Of a DNA stretch of 48,905 nucleotides, positions 15,986 to 25,522 are shown in pieces. A program made the translations under genes and the position numbers. This stretch comes from an uncultured Gammaproteobacteria bacterium. Its GTDB lineage: Bacteria > Pseudomonadota > Gammaproteobacteria > PS1 > Pseudothioglobaceae. The stretch spans positions 1 to 48,905 of the forward strand of contig CABXNH010000006.1 in the NCBI GenBank assembly GCA_902513495.1. The letters run 5' to 3'. The notes beneath the pieces were generated by a model that was not told the DNA's origin, did no database searches, and saw only the letters and a list, made by a program, of their open reading frames with translations. Position 1 is the first letter of the stretch. The number at the start of each line of letters is the position of its first letter.

Positions 15986-16330
15986 ATGACTGCAAAAAAT
16001 TGCTCTCAGTGTGACCAGCCCTTTGGTTGTGGCGCTGGAACAGGTAACTGCTGGTGCGTTAGCTTTCCACCCATCATGTCTCCGAGTGCTGAACAGGACT
16101 GTTTTTGTCCGTCATGCCTCGGTGAGGCAATCAATCAGAGGATTGACTCTGTTGTTAAAGAAAAGGGTATGGAAAATTTTCAAAAGTTTGTGGAGCCTTA
16201 TCGCACCCAAACAAGGCTTATCAAAAATGTTGACTTTACCATTGAAGATGGACTCCATGTTTTTAGTAAGTGGTACCTCATTAAACAAAAAAAATGCTGC
16301 AATAATGGTTGTAGTAACTGTCCATACTAA
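15986..16330 (+). CDS. Small protein fusing Cys-rich CWC and DUF5522 domains
   Basis: 114 residues. The N-terminal half has the cysteine-rich CWC pattern (CSQCDQPFGCGAG, then NCWCVSFPPI, then CFCPSCL), with seven to eight cysteines probably binding zinc. After a short helical linker (INQRIDSVVKEKGMENF) the C-terminal 45 residues have the DUF5522 pattern: VDFTIEDGLHVFSKWYLIKQ ending in CCNNGCSNCPY. Both halves are of unknown function and are often separate small proteins. Having both in one chain is the notable point. The gene lies 55 bp after the amidotransferase and 12 bp before the PLP decarboxylase on the same strand, so cotranscription with the latter is likely. An overlapping frame at 16011-16334 is a shadow. 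Confidence 0.8.
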   Translation: MTAKNCSQCDQPFGCGAGTGNCWCVSFPPIMSPSAEQDCFCPSCLGEAINQRIDSVVKEKGMENFQKFVEPYRTQTRLIKNVDFTIEDGLHVFSKWYLIKQKKCCNNGCSNCPY

Positions 16331-16342
16331 TTAAAATAAACT

Positions 16343-17704
16343 ATGCATAAATTTGACGACCAAGCCTCCAAGGTATTACTTAAGGTTCTATCGCACACTA
16401 TCGAAAGATTAAGTATGGATCCGCCCACTCTTGATTATCCAAGGTCGGTTGATTTTTTTGAAAAAAATGCCCCCAGCTTAATAACTAAAGCTGGCAATTC
16501 CATTGATACTGTTTTTGACCAGTATAAAAATGTTATAGAGCAGAGCATCATTTCTGTCGACTCCCCAAGAAATCTCTCGTTTATACCAGCCGCACCAACA
16601 AAGGCATCGATGATATTTGATTTAGTTGTGTCAGCAGGTTCTCTTCGGGGAGAGTCTTGGTCGGAGTCTAGTGGCGTAGTATGGGCTGAAAATCAGGTCC
16701 TAAGATGGATCGCGGATTTGGTTAAATTTCCGCAAACTGCTGGAGGGTGCTTTATTTCTGGCGGAACTAATGGCAACCTTTCAGCTCTTGTTGTTGCAAG
16801 AGAAGAGTTCCGTAAATCTAACCCAGGTAACAATCTAAAGCTTGCAATTATATGTTCAGACCAAACACACTCCTCAGTTAAAAGTGTTGCAAAGGTAATG
16901 GATTGCGAAGTTATAGTTGTCCCTACTAATGACAAGTATCAACTTAACGCTAATCAAATTAGTAAAAAGTTGGGTTCGGACGCCAAGTATTCAAACTTAG
17001 CTGTGTTCGCAGTTGTTGCAACTGCAGGCACTACGAATTTAGGAATAATTGACGATATAGATAGTATAGCTAGGTATACAAAGCAAAATAATTTCTGGTT
17101 ACATGTGGACGGTGCGTACGGCGGGGCAGGGCTGCTATCACCCAAGGTTCGCAAACTATACAAAGGAATAGAGAAGGCAAACTCGTTCATAGTGGACCCC
17201 CACAAGTGGTTATTTGCCCCAGTAGATTGTGCGGCAGTTATATATAGAGATCAGTCTATGGCCGCAGAGGCGCACTCTCAGTCAGCAAGCTATTTAGATG
17301 TACTTCATGAAAACGAAGAAGGAGGTAACCCATCTGACTATGCCTTTCATCTCAGCAGGAGGGCTCGCGGCCTGCCTCTTTGGTTTTCATTATCAATATA
17401 TGGAGTGAAAGAATACCGAGAATCCGTTGAGCATTCCATAGAGATAGCTAAATATGCTGCAGACAGAATACAGGAATTGGATTACCTTGATTTATTTATT
17501 GAGCCGGTATTGTCGGTGGTTGTGTTTGAGCGTTCAGGATGGTCGTGGGAAGATTACAAAATTTGGTCAAAGCAGCAACTGAGGAATCAACTTTGTTTTG
17601 TTGTTCCATCTATGGCAGACGAGAAACCAGTACTGCGTTTTGCTTTTTTAAATCCTGAGACCTCAAAAGAAATAGTTGATGAAATTTTATTGAGCCTTGA
17701 ATAG
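16343..17704 (+). CDS. Group II PLP-dependent amino-acid decarboxylase family protein
   Basis: A 453-residue fold-type I PLP enzyme of the aromatic-amino-acid/diaminobutyrate/glutamate decarboxylase family. Visible signatures: SGGTNGNLSALVVAREE (about 138-154, phosphate binding), HVDGAYGGAGLLS (Asp to the pyridine nitrogen, about 253-265), and the Schiff-base lysine in VDPHKWLFAPVDCAAV (Lys near 289). The N-terminal MDPPTLDYPRSVDFF and FIPAAPTKASMIFDL blocks are also typical. It would remove CO2 from an L-amino acid to give an amine; the specificity cannot be read from sequence alone. It is 12 bp after the CWC-DUF5522 gene and 25 bp before peptide deformylase. No polyamine genes are beside it. 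Confidence 0.85.
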   Translation: MHKFDDQASKVLLKVLSHTIERLSMDPPTLDYPRSVDFFEKNAPSLITKAGNSIDTVFDQYKNVIEQSIISVDSPRNLSFIPAAPTKASMIFDLVVSAGSLRGESWSESSGVVWAENQVLRWIADLVKFPQTAGGCFISGGTNGNLSALVVAREEFRKSNPGNNLKLAIICSDQTHSSVKSVAKVMDCEVIVVPTNDKYQLNANQISKKLGSDAKYSNLAVFAVVATAGTTNLGIIDDIDSIARYTKQNNFWLHVDGAYGGAGLLSPKVRKLYKGIEKANSFIVDPHKWLFAPVDCAAVIYRDQSMAAEAHSQSASYLDVLHENEEGGNPSDYAFHLSRRARGLPLWFSLSIYGVKEYRESVEHSIEIAKYAADRIQELDYLDLFIEPVLSVVVFERSGWSWEDYKIWSKQQLRNQLCFVVPSMADEKPVLRFAFLNPETSKEIVDEILLSLE

Positions 17705-17729
17705 CTTACTTCTTCTATGTGAGAATTAA

Positions 17730-18302
17730 ATGATTAGAAAGATAGTACAAATAGGTAACCCGGCTCTTCGTCAGATTGCTAATCCTGTCGATGTCAAGCA
17801 GATTCAATCCGATGAGATACAAACTCTGGTTGATGATCTTATTGAAACCATGAGGCATGCCAACGGGGCAGGGCTTGCTGCCACTCAAATCGCTGTTCCG
17901 CTCAGAATATGCATTATAGAGGTCAACAAAAATCCTCGCTATCCTTACAAGCCAGACATACCATTGACGGTCTTAATCAATCCTAAAGTGACTTTTTTGA
18001 CTGAAGAAAGAGTCAACGTTTATGAGGGCTGTTTGTCAGTCCCCAACATGAGAGGAAGGGTCGATCGGTGCCCTGAAATTCAAATTGATGGCTATGACCG
18101 TGAAGGAAATGATGTCAGCTTTATATCAAAAGGGATCAGCGCTGGAACCTTCCAGCACGAGCTCGACCATCTCGACGGGCTCATCTATACAGACCGCATG
18201 AAAGATGCCAGCTCTTTGAGCACAATTGATGAGTTTTCTAGTTACTTCGAAGAAGAATTCAAGAAACAAGTGATCAGCATTGTTGAGAGATACGGCAGCT
18301 AA
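17730..18302 (+). CDS. def: Peptide deformylase
   Basis: A 190-residue Fe/Zn enzyme that removes the formyl group from nascent polypeptides. The three family motifs are all intact: GAGLAATQI (about 47-55), EGCLSVP (about 104-110, metal-ligand Cys) and HELDHLDG (about 149-156, two His ligands and the catalytic Glu). A short insertion NKNPRYPYKPDIPLTVLINP precedes motif two, as in many proteobacterial paralogues. The usual fmt partner is not adjacent, which suggests a second, non-operonic copy. The TAA is followed by an A/T-rich tract (18303-18318). Confidence 0.95.
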   Translation: MIRKIVQIGNPALRQIANPVDVKQIQSDEIQTLVDDLIETMRHANGAGLAATQIAVPLRICIIEVNKNPRYPYKPDIPLTVLINPKVTFLTEERVNVYEGCLSVPNMRGRVDRCPEIQIDGYDREGNDVSFISKGISAGTFQHELDHLDGLIYTDRMKDASSLSTIDEFSSYFEEEFKKQVISIVERYGS

Positions 18303-18480
18303 AAAACCCTTTTTTTACAAGTGCAGTTCAATTTGAAACATAGCTAAAAAAAGAATTTTCTCTCTCTACCAAGTAAGTAATTGTTATTTCATAGGTATCT
18401 TTAAAAAGTTTCTATTTTTTAGCTTATTTAAAGATAATTTTTCTAGATTTAAATATATTCTTTCTATATACTCACTACTC

Positions 18481-18503
18481 GTAGGGATAAAAATTTCCTA
18501 CAA
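18481..18503 (+). promoter_or_regulatory. Hairpin in the amtB leader
   Basis: GTAGGGA (18481-18487) can pair with the 3' strand TTCCTAC (about 18495-18502) across a short A-rich loop. It lies about 50-70 bp before the amtB start. TATACT-like sequence at about 18466-18471 could be the -10 of the amtB promoter, but no good -35 or sigma-54 site was found. The function is undefined. Confidence 0.35.
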
Positions 18504-18551
18504 GTAAAAAAAAGGAGAGAGATTCTTTAAACTAAAAAAGGAGATAATGTT

Positions 18552-19955
18552 TTGGAAGATCAAATATTAGCTTTAACGGCAGAGTTAGCTGCTGTCAAAA
18601 GTGCGGCTCAGGTCACAAACACGATGTTTGCTGAAGCGTACTACTACTTAACAATCCCTTTGATGGTTCTTATTCATGCTGGCTTCCTTCTCTATGAGAT
18701 GGGTGCTACTCGTGTGAAGAACGTTCTATCATCGGGTACGAAAAACTTACTCGCGTTCGCGTTTACAATCGTCACGTTCTATCTGTTTGGTTGGTGGTTC
18801 TATTGGGCCTTACCAACGTTCCCGTATGACCTCGCCTCTGGCGCTGGCTACATGGAGATTTCAGGTATCGAATATGCAAGTGCTATAGCATTACCATGGG
18901 GCGATTCTGCTCAATACATGGGTCCAAATATGGCTGATCACGCATCAGGTGTATTCTGGGGTGCTTTCGCTCTGTTTGCTGCGACCACTGCATCGATTGC
19001 TTCTGGCGCTCTAATCGAGAGAATACAAACCGTTGGCTTTGTAATCTGTGCGATTGTGCTAGGATCTTTTGCATGGGTTGTTGCTGCTGCATGGGGTTGG
19101 CACGCAGACGGATGGTTAGTCACTGAGTTTGGTTTTCATGACTTTGGTGCTGCTGGTCTTGTACACGCTGTCGCAGGATTCTTCGCGCTTGGTATCCTAA
19201 TTAATTTAGGTCCACGTGTTGGAAAATTCAACGCTGATGGCTCTGCAAACCACATCGCTGGTCACAACATGCCGCTTACAGTCACCGGCTTAATGCTGAT
19301 TATTGTTGGTTTCTTCGGATTCCTCATGGCCTGTATCATTCTGCCTGGTGAAGGCTGGAGTTGGTATGCTGATCAGGGTACAACCATTTATGGTACGCCA
19401 ATGACGCTTTCTGCTCTAGCATTCAACGTATGTTTGGCTGCTTCGGGCGGTATTATCGGTGCCTGGATCATAACTAAAGATCCGTTCTGGATGATGTCTG
19501 GCTGTCTTGCAGGTATTATTTCAGTCGCCTCAGGTCTTGACATCTACTTTGGCTCTACTGTAATAGTTATTGCAATGGTTGCCGGTATGATCTTGAAGCC
19601 TTGTGCAGACTGGTTAGAGGGCTTCGGTATTGATGACGCTGTTGGCTGTGTTACGGTTCACGGAACGATTGGTCTATTCGGCGTTGTGATGCTTGGTGTC
19701 TTGGGTTCTGGTGCGCCAGGACTGGGTGCTTTTGCGCCAGAGGATACTGTCGCAATTAGCCTGTTTGGTCAGATCGTTGGTGCAATAGTCATGTTCTTGC
19801 TTGGTTTTGTTCCAGGATACATTGTATCTTGGTTAGTCCATAAAGCAGGTATGTTACGTATCCCAGATGCAGTTCAAATCAAAGGTCTTGACGCTGTCAA
19901 GGTTCCTGCTCAGGCATACCCTGAGTCAATGGTTAGTCCTAATTCTGATTCTTAA
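18552..19955 (+). CDS. amtB: Ammonium/methylammonium transporter AmtB
   Basis: A 467-residue Amt/Mep/Rh channel with about eleven membrane helices. The N-terminal helix block is MFAEAYYYLTIPLMVLIHAGFL, then FLLYEMGATRVKNVLS. The family signature DFGAAGLVHAVAGFFAL carries the first pore His, with the second in the DAVGCVTVHGTIGLFGV region. It conducts ammonium and, in most homologues, methylammonium, which suits the methylamine genes downstream. The start is TTG at 18552, supported by GGAGA at 18540-18544 with a 7-nt spacer. The ATG at 18547 is out of frame and hits a stop within eight codons. No glnK precedes it. A small membrane protein gene follows 14 bp downstream. Confidence 0.95.
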   Translation: MEDQILALTAELAAVKSAAQVTNTMFAEAYYYLTIPLMVLIHAGFLLYEMGATRVKNVLSSGTKNLLAFAFTIVTFYLFGWWFYWALPTFPYDLASGAGYMEISGIEYASAIALPWGDSAQYMGPNMADHASGVFWGAFALFAATTASIASGALIERIQTVGFVICAIVLGSFAWVVAAAWGWHADGWLVTEFGFHDFGAAGLVHAVAGFFALGILINLGPRVGKFNADGSANHIAGHNMPLTVTGLMLIIVGFFGFLMACIILPGEGWSWYADQGTTIYGTPMTLSALAFNVCLAASGGIIGAWIITKDPFWMMSGCLAGIISVASGLDIYFGSTVIVIAMVAGMILKPCADWLEGFGIDDAVGCVTVHGTIGLFGVVMLGVLGSGAPGLGAFAPEDTVAISLFGQIVGAIVMFLLGFVPGYIVSWLVHKAGMLRIPDAVQIKGLDAVKVPAQAYPESMVSPNSDS

Positions 19956-19969
19956 TAAGGAGAAATAAT

Positions 19970-20146
19970 ATGGGATATTTTGCTGAATCTTTTGCAGAAC
20001 TTTATAATGCCGATGGTTGGATTGACATGGGTATGTTTATTGGTGCTGGCTCATCAGCTGCTGGCTGGTGGACGGTTATTGCATCAGTAATGTTGATAGC
20101 GGTTTTAGCTAAAGGCAATGCTGACGAGCAAGAACACTACAAGTAA
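19970..20146 (+). CDS. Small membrane protein (58 aa) cotranscribed with amtB
   Basis: A short gene with a strong ribosome site (AAGGAG, 19957-19962; ATG 19970). The product begins MGYFAESFAELYNADGWIDM, has one membrane segment at about residues 22-47 (FIGAGSSAAGWWTVIASVMLIAVL) and ends in the polar tail KGNADEQEHYK. I do not recognise a family. It sits 14 bp after amtB and is followed by a terminator, so it belongs to the amtB transcript. By position it could be a small regulator or accessory subunit of the channel, but this is inference. The good ribosome site, tight spacing and shared terminator make it a credible gene despite its size. Confidence 0.8.
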   Translation: MGYFAESFAELYNADGWIDMGMFIGAGSSAAGWWTVIASVMLIAVLAKGNADEQEHYK

Positions 20147-20170
20147 CCAACTGTAAAAGTAATAAAACGA

Positions 20171-20203
20171 AAAAGGGCGGTATGCAAATACCGCCCTTTT
20201 TTT
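20171..20203. terminator. Bidirectional rho-independent terminator
   Basis: The GC-rich stem GGGCGGTA/TACCGCCC (20175-20182 and 20189-20196) around loop TGCAAA is flanked by AAAA and by a T-run (20197-20203). It lies between the convergent amtB operon and sucAB, so it can serve both. Confidence 0.95.
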
Positions 20204-20220
20204 AATTAAAATTGAATCAA

Positions 20221-21345
20221 TTAAACTTTAAGCAACAACCTTGCTGGATCCTCTAAAGCCTCTTTAATTGAGATTAAGAACTGAACCGCCTCTTTTCCAT
20301 CAATGATTCGGTGGTCATAAGACAGTGCGAGGTACATCATTGGTCTGATGACAATTTCACCATTAACGACAACGGGGCGCTCCTGCGTTTTGTGCATTCC
20401 TAAGATAGCGCTCTGAGGTGAGTTAAGGATGGGGGTGGACAGGAGTGACCCAAAGACGCCGCCATTGGATATGGTAAAGGTGCCGCCACTCATCTCTTCA
20501 ATCCCTAGTGTCCCATCTTGCGCTCTAACAGCAAAATCCACAATCCCTTTCTCGATGTCGTGCATCCCCATTTTATGGGCATCACGAAGGACAGGGACAA
20601 CTAACCCGCGGTCAGAAGAGACAGCCACAGAAACGTCACAGAAGGCGTGGTAGACGATGTCGTCACCATCTATATAGGCATTCACCGTTGGAAACTTTTT
20701 GAGTGACTCGACAGCCGCCTTAACAAAGAAAGACATAAACCCTAACTTAACAGCGTACTTCTTCTCAAAGGCCTCTTTGTAGCTCGCTCTCATCGCCAAG
20801 ATTTCACTCATATCAATTTCATTGAAGGTTGTCAGCATCGCGGTATTTTGAGTGGCTGAGTGAAGCCTGTTTGCGATCGTTTTACGGATACGAGTCATTG
20901 GGACTCTCTCCTCCATTCGATTACTCATCGGTTGAGATGGTTGCGTCTCGGGAGTAGCAACCGGTTCCGCTTTTGGGGTCTCTGGTGGAGCTACTGGCTC
21001 CTCTCTTGATTCTTCTTTAGCGGCCTCAGTAGGGCTTGCTTGAATTGTTTCCGGGGTCTCTTCTTGTGTCGCTTTTTCTTGTTCTGGGGCGGCTTCGCTT
21101 GACGCTTCAGACTCATCATTTAAGAGACCAAGAACCTGCTCCTCGTTGACTGTTTCTCCCTCTTTAGCTAAGATTTCAGTTAACACACCTGCCTCTTCAG
21201 CTGGAACCTCTAGAACGACTTTATCCGTTTCAATTTCAACGATAACATCATCGAGTTCTACATAGTCACCAGGCTTTTTATGCCAGGCTGCAACGGTCGC
21301 TTCGCTTATCGATTCAGGAAGGACTGGTACCTTTACTTCTTTCAT
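20221..21345 (-). CDS. sucB: Dihydrolipoyl succinyltransferase (E2 of 2-oxoglutarate dehydrogenase)
   Basis: A 374-residue acyltransferase of the TCA cycle. The lipoyl domain spans residues 1-78 with lipoyl-lysine Lys42 in the ETDK motif. A Glu/Ala/Pro-rich linker covers about 80-140. The catalytic domain runs from about 145 to the end, with the active-site pattern [16 protein letters not shown] near 345-360. The peripheral subunit-binding domain normally found between linker and catalytic core is not recognisable: the linker runs directly into [14 protein letters not shown]. The start ATG at 21345 overlaps the sucA stop by 4 bp, so the two are translationally coupled. No lpd gene is in the window. 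Succinyl- rather than acetyl-transfer is assigned from pairing with sucA. Confidence 0.93.
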   Translation of the reverse strand: MKEVKVPVLPESISEATVAAWHKKPGDYVELDDVIVEIETDKVVLEVPAEEAGVLTEILAKEGETVNEEQVLGLLNDESEASSEAAPEQEKATQEETPETIQASPTEAAKEESREEPVAPPETPKAEPVATPETQPSQPMSNRMEERVPMTRIRKTIANRLHSATQNTAMLTTFNEIDMSEILAMRASYKEAFEKKYAVKLGFMSFFVKAAVESLKKFPTVNAYIDGDDIVYHAFCDVSVAVSSDRGLVVPVLRDAHKMGMHDIEKGIVDFAVRAQDGTLGIEEMSGGTFTISNGGVFGSLLSTPILNSPQSAILGMHKTQERPVVVNGEIVIRPMMYLALSYDHRIIDGKEAVQFLISIKEALEDPARLLLKV

Positions 21346-24038
21346 TTCTTAATACTCCTAGCTTTGTTGAGAGGCTGAATGCCTAGGGCTGTTTCAATGA
21401 CTTGGTTTTGATTCATGTTGTGTTGTCTGACACTGCCTTCAGCTGGGGCTGCGTAGAGGTCTCGAGCGACAACATGAAGGGTTTGATTTTTAATAATACT
21501 TTCCATAAAGTTATGCCTTGAAGTGTACCATGCGCCCTGGTTAATTGGCTCTTCTTGGCACCATACAACATCTTTGGCCTTTGGAAATTTGGCGAGCTCA
21601 TTCATCAGCTGTTCTGCTGGAAACGGATACAGCTGCTCCAACCTAAGAATAGCAACGTTATTAATTTGATCATCCTGACGACGCGTTAATAACTCATAAA
21701 AAACTTTACCACTACACATAATAACGCGATCAACCTTGTTGGGCTTGATGTTGTCATACTGCTCCTCATAAACATCCCTAAATTTGCCTTCAGTAAACTT
21801 AAAGAGAGGCGAGGCAGCAAGAGGATTTCTGAGTAAGCTTTTTGGCGACATGATAATGAGAGGGCAGCGAAACTTTCTGAGAACTTGTCGTCTCATTAAA
21901 TGAAATATTTGAGAGGCGGTTGAGGGAACACAAACCTGCATATTGTGACTCGCACAGAGCTGAAGAAAGCGCTCCAGTCTGCCTGAGGAGTGTTCAGGTC
22001 CTTGCCCCTCAAGGCCATGCGGAAGAAGCATCACAAGGTTCGATAGGCGGCCCCATTTTGCCTCAGCTGAAGCAATAAACTGGTCAATGATTGCTTGAGC
22101 ACCATTCACAAAGTCACCAAACTGTGCTTCCCATATAACCAGGGACTCAGGGTTTGCAGTGGCGTAACCGTATTCAAACCCAAGCGCCGCTTCTTCAGAC
22201 AGAATAGAGTCGTATATCTGGACCCTTCCTTGCTTGTCACTGATGTTCTTAAGTGGGGTGTAATCCTCATTGGCGAGCTGGTTATGTAGTACCGCGTTTC
22301 TATGGAAGAAGGTTCCTCTGCCGCAGTCTTGACCGGTCAGCCTGATGGATACGCCGTTCTCAGTCAGGCTAGCATAGGCCATCGTCTCAGCAAATCCCCA
22401 GTCAGCGTTGATTTTATCGTTAGCCATCTTTTGTCTTTCTGAGAGCATTTTTTTAACGCGTGGATGAACCTCAAACCCATCCGGCACATGTTGAAGCTTT
22501 TTATTTAATTTTTGAATATGCTTTTGACTGATGGCGGACTCATAGGGATCAAGCCATGTCGAGTCAAAGTAGTCCTCCCAAAGCATTTCCCACGCTCTTT
22601 TGTTTTTTGGTTTGATGATATTGTAGGCAACCCTTTCACCGTCTTTGAGTTGCTGTCTGTAGTCCTTCACCATGGCGTCAACTTCAGCTTGATTAATGAC
22701 GCCTTGCTTCATCAGAGTGTTTGCATAGTTGGCGCGCGTTGTAGGGAGCTTTCTGATGGCCTCATACATTAGCGGCTGAGTGACAGCAGGTTCATCAGCC
22801 TCGTTGTGTCCGTGCCTTCTGTAACACATCAGATCAATGACGACATCCTTCTTGTAGCGCATTCTGTAATCGAGCGCTAGCTTGGTGATATAGCTGACCA
22901 TTTCAGGGTCTTCTGCGTTGACATGAAAGACTGGGGCATTGATCATTTTAACGACGTCCGTACAATAATCAGTTGACCTAGCGTCATCCTGTTTAGACGT
23001 TGTAAATCCAATCTGATTATTAATAATAATGTGGACGGTGCCCATCGTTCTATAGCCGCGTGATTGAGACATATTTAATGTCTCCATGACAATGCCTTGC
23101 CCTGAAAAGGCTGCATCACCATGAATAAGGACTGGCAGAATTTTCTGTCGATCCTCGTCATCAATCTTATCTTGGTGGTATCTGGCATACCCTTCAATAA
23201 CGGGGTTAACGAGCTCAAGGTGAGAGGGGTTAAACATGAGCGCGAGGTGAACGTCATTCTTTTCTGTTTGAATGTCTGAGGAAAACCCTTGGTGATATTT
23301 GACGTCACCCGTTTGATTTTTACTTAGACCCAGATCGCCAGCGAACTCTTGAAATAACTTTTCGGCCTTCTTGCCCATGATATTGATTAGAACGTTCAGT
23401 CGACCTCGGTGCGCCATACCTAAACAAATTCTTTTCATTGAGTGGTTTCCAGAGTGCTCAATCAGTACATTTAATAGTGGGATAAGGGTGTCACTCCCCT
23501 CCAGAGAAAAGCGCTTTTGGCCGACATACTTATTATGAAGAAACTTTTCAAAAACCTCTGCAGCGGTGATTCTTTGAAGGAGCCATTTTTTGTATTCAGG
23601 TGTATCCTCTTGCTCCAAAGACATCGTTTCAATTTTTGTTTGGATCCACTTCCTCTCTTCAAGATTGGGAATGTGCATATACTCAACACCAAGACTGCTG
23701 CAATACGTTTTATTGAGTGACTCAAAAAGCTCTCTCAAAGTATTGCAATTGGGGCCTTGGTAGGACCCCATGTCAAACGTTGTATCTAGGTCTGCCTCAC
23801 TCAGCCCAAACTCTTCAAGAGTGAATGGCGGCGTTGAGTGATGCCTTGGTCTCTCGAGTGGATCTAAGGTGGCCCTTAAGTGTCCAGAAAATCGAAAGGC
23901 ATAGATAAGCCTAAGAACGCCGAGCTGAGCTGCGCTTTGGGCGGGTCTTTTCGGAGTACTATTGGATTCAAAATTAGATTCGCCATAATGAATAAAGCGA
24001 CTGACCACGTCTTCATGAGACTGAGAATTATTGTTCAT
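21342..24038 (-). CDS. sucA: 2-oxoglutarate dehydrogenase E1 component
   Basis: An 898-residue thiamine-diphosphate enzyme that decarboxylates 2-oxoglutarate in the TCA cycle. Typical blocks: [19 protein letters not shown] (about 205-222), [22 protein letters not shown] (about 305-326), then [12 protein letters not shown] for ThDP/Mg binding, and the transketolase-like half with [10 protein letters not shown], then [22 protein letters not shown] near 680. The N-terminal tail (about the first 35 residues) is short and lacks the clear E2-anchoring motif of enterobacterial SucA. That is notable given the missing subunit-binding domain in the paired SucB. It is the first gene of the minus-strand sucAB operon, divergent from the betaine methyltransferase gene. 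Confidence 0.96.
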   Translation of the reverse strand: MNNNSQSHEDVVSRFIHYGESNFESNSTPKRPAQSAAQLGVLRLIYAFRFSGHLRATLDPLERPRHHSTPPFTLEEFGLSEADLDTTFDMGSYQGPNCNTLRELFESLNKTYCSSLGVEYMHIPNLEERKWIQTKIETMSLEQEDTPEYKKWLLQRITAAEVFEKFLHNKYVGQKRFSLEGSDTLIPLLNVLIEHSGNHSMKRICLGMAHRGRLNVLINIMGKKAEKLFQEFAGDLGLSKNQTGDVKYHQGFSSDIQTEKNDVHLALMFNPSHLELVNPVIEGYARYHQDKIDDEDRQKILPVLIHGDAAFSGQGIVMETLNMSQSRGYRTMGTVHIIINNQIGFTTSKQDDARSTDYCTDVVKMINAPVFHVNAEDPEMVSYITKLALDYRMRYKKDVVIDLMCYRRHGHNEADEPAVTQPLMYEAIRKLPTTRANYANTLMKQGVINQAEVDAMVKDYRQQLKDGERVAYNIIKPKNKRAWEMLWEDYFDSTWLDPYESAISQKHIQKLNKKLQHVPDGFEVHPRVKKMLSERQKMANDKINADWGFAETMAYASLTENGVSIRLTGQDCGRGTFFHRNAVLHNQLANEDYTPLKNISDKQGRVQIYDSILSEEAALGFEYGYATANPESLVIWEAQFGDFVNGAQAIIDQFIASAEAKWGRLSNLVMLLPHGLEGQGPEHSSGRLERFLQLCASHNMQVCVPSTASQIFHLMRRQVLRKFRCPLIIMSPKSLLRNPLAASPLFKFTEGKFRDVYEEQYDNIKPNKVDRVIMCSGKVFYELLTRRQDDQINNVAILRLEQLYPFPAEQLMNELAKFPKAKDVVWCQEEPINQGAWYTSRHNFMESIIKNQTLHVVARDLYAAPAEGSVRQHNMNQNQVIETALGIQPLNKARSIKK

Positions 24039-24415
24039 TATTGCTATCGATTATGGGGGGAGTGCAACGTGAATTTAGGTGTTTCTTGTGCAGGTAAGGT
24101 TCGCTAATAGCGCTGTTCATTAGCATGCAATTTTGCACTTGCTGTGTCATTAAAATAGTCACAATTTGTGAGTTTATTTTTTTAACTCAAATTATATAGA
24201 GATTAGCCCCACCACTTTGCTTAATTATTGAAAAATTTGCATTACAAATAGTACGGTAATTTTTTTCTAAATAAGCGCTATACATAGAAAATTATTTTAT
24301 GAATATTATTGTCTAAAGATTGAACATTTAAAAAGTATGAATAATTCAAGACATTGTATAATTATCAGTAAACTTCGAGCTATCATTCATTTGACCTCTA
24401 GCACCTAACGAACTC
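24039..24415. other. Divergent intergenic region between sucA and the betaine methyltransferase gene
   Basis: 377 bp, very AT-rich toward the right. It must hold the sucAB promoter (leftward) and a promoter for the methyltransferase gene. Short symmetry TGCAA-TT-TTGCA occurs at 24126-24137. No convincing -35/-10 pair, structured RNA or small gene could be identified by eye. Confidence 0.5.
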
Positions 24416-25432
24416 ATGAACAATTTCCTAAAAATATTGCAAGACAAAAGCCACATCCTGGCTGACGGGGCTACAGGAACCAATTTATTTGGGATGGGCC
24501 TGGAGACGGGTGATCCACCTGAGCCATGGAATATTGAACATAAGGATCGAATTCGATCTTTGCATCAAGGTTTTGTGGATGCCGGCTCTGATTTGTTTTT
24601 AACAAACAGCTTCGGCGGAACCTCCTTTAGGCTCAAGCTGCATAACCTCGAGAAACAGGTCTTTGAGTTCAACAAAGCTGCTGGCATTGTCGCCAGAGAG
24701 GTGGCTGATAACGCTGATCGCTTAGTGATTGTTGCAGGAGCGATGGGACCCACAGGTGAGATGATTGAGCCCCATGGACTGATGACGCCTAAGGAAGCAA
24801 CGGCCGCTTTTAAAGCCCAAGCGGAGGGCCTTGCTGAGGGCGGAGTGGACGTGTTGTGGCTGGAGACGATGTATGCGATGGAGGAGCTGGAGGCTGCACT
24901 AGATGCGGTAAAAGACATTGGGCTCCCTGTCTGCGCAACAATGAGTTTTGATACTGCCGGTAAAACCATGATGGGGATTACCCCTTCTAATCTTGCCAAA
25001 AGATCCAAAGATTTTAATTTAACCGGTTTTGGCGCTAATTGCGGTATTGGTGCGCCGGACCTATTGGCTACAATCAATGACATCTCCAAGAGTGTTGATC
25101 CTGGAACGGTCGTCATCTCGAAGGCGAACTGCGGCATCCCAGAGTTTGTCGATGGCAGTATCGTTTATTCTGGTACCGAAGAGTTGATGTCTCAGTATGT
25201 AAAGATTGCAATGAATTCAGGTGCAAAGATTATTGGTGGTTGCTGTGGAACAAGTTTTGATCATGTCCGCGCCATGAGAAAGGCAATGGATGAACACGTC
25301 GTCACTTCAGCGCCAACCCTGGAAGAGATCGAAGAGAAAGTGGGTAAAATGTCAGAGGGCTCAAGATCTATTTTTAAGGGCGATGATTCAAAACCTAAAA
25401 AACAGAGAAGAAGCCGCCGTTCAAGAACTTAA
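24416..25432 (+). CDS. Betaine-homocysteine S-methyltransferase family protein
   Basis: A 338-residue zinc methyltransferase of the homocysteine-binding family (Pfam S-methyl_trans). It begins with ILADGATGTNLFGMGLETGD, and has NSFGGTSFRL (about 62-71), GANCGIG (first zinc Cys, about 207-213) and GGCCGTS (two zinc Cys, about 282-288). Such enzymes move a methyl from glycine betaine (giving dimethylglycine and methionine) or from S-methylmethionine. Betaine is favoured by the neighbourhood of methylated-amine genes, and related marine proteins have been assigned that role. The tail ends in a basic stretch (KPKKQRRSRRSRT). No ribosome site stronger than CTAACGAACTC is seen before the ATG. An XRE-cupin regulator gene follows 90 bp downstream. 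Confidence 0.82.
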   Translation: MNNFLKILQDKSHILADGATGTNLFGMGLETGDPPEPWNIEHKDRIRSLHQGFVDAGSDLFLTNSFGGTSFRLKLHNLEKQVFEFNKAAGIVAREVADNADRLVIVAGAMGPTGEMIEPHGLMTPKEATAAFKAQAEGLAEGGVDVLWLETMYAMEELEAALDAVKDIGLPVCATMSFDTAGKTMMGITPSNLAKRSKDFNLTGFGANCGIGAPDLLATINDISKSVDPGTVVISKANCGIPEFVDGSIVYSGTEELMSQYVKIAMNSGAKIIGGCCGTSFDHVRAMRKAMDEHVVTSAPTLEEIEEKVGKMSEGSRSIFKGDDSKPKKQRRSRRSRT

Positions 25433-25449
25433 AGCTCAAAATTCAATAA

Positions 25450-25471
25450 TTAATGAGAATTTAATCATTAA
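25450..25471. promoter_or_regulatory. AT-rich inverted repeat before the XRE-cupin gene
   Basis: TTAATGA (25450-25456) and TCATTAA (25465-25471) are perfect inverted arms with an 8-bp spacer, about 50 bp upstream of the GTG start. It may be the regulator's own operator or a weak end signal for the preceding gene. Confidence 0.35.
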
Positions 25472-25522
25472 ATAAGTTTCCTTGTAGTATAATTTTTTTT
25501 ATTCTAAGTAAATTATTTTTTC

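Noticed and set aside
16011-16334. 107-codon frame overlapping the CWC-DUF5522 gene
   Set aside because: The overlapping frame 15986-16330 has two recognisable Cys-rich domains and correct spacing to its neighbours; this one has none.
18303-18551. Sigma-54 promoter for amtB
   Set aside because: No TGGCAC-N5-TTGC-like element with correct spacing was found.
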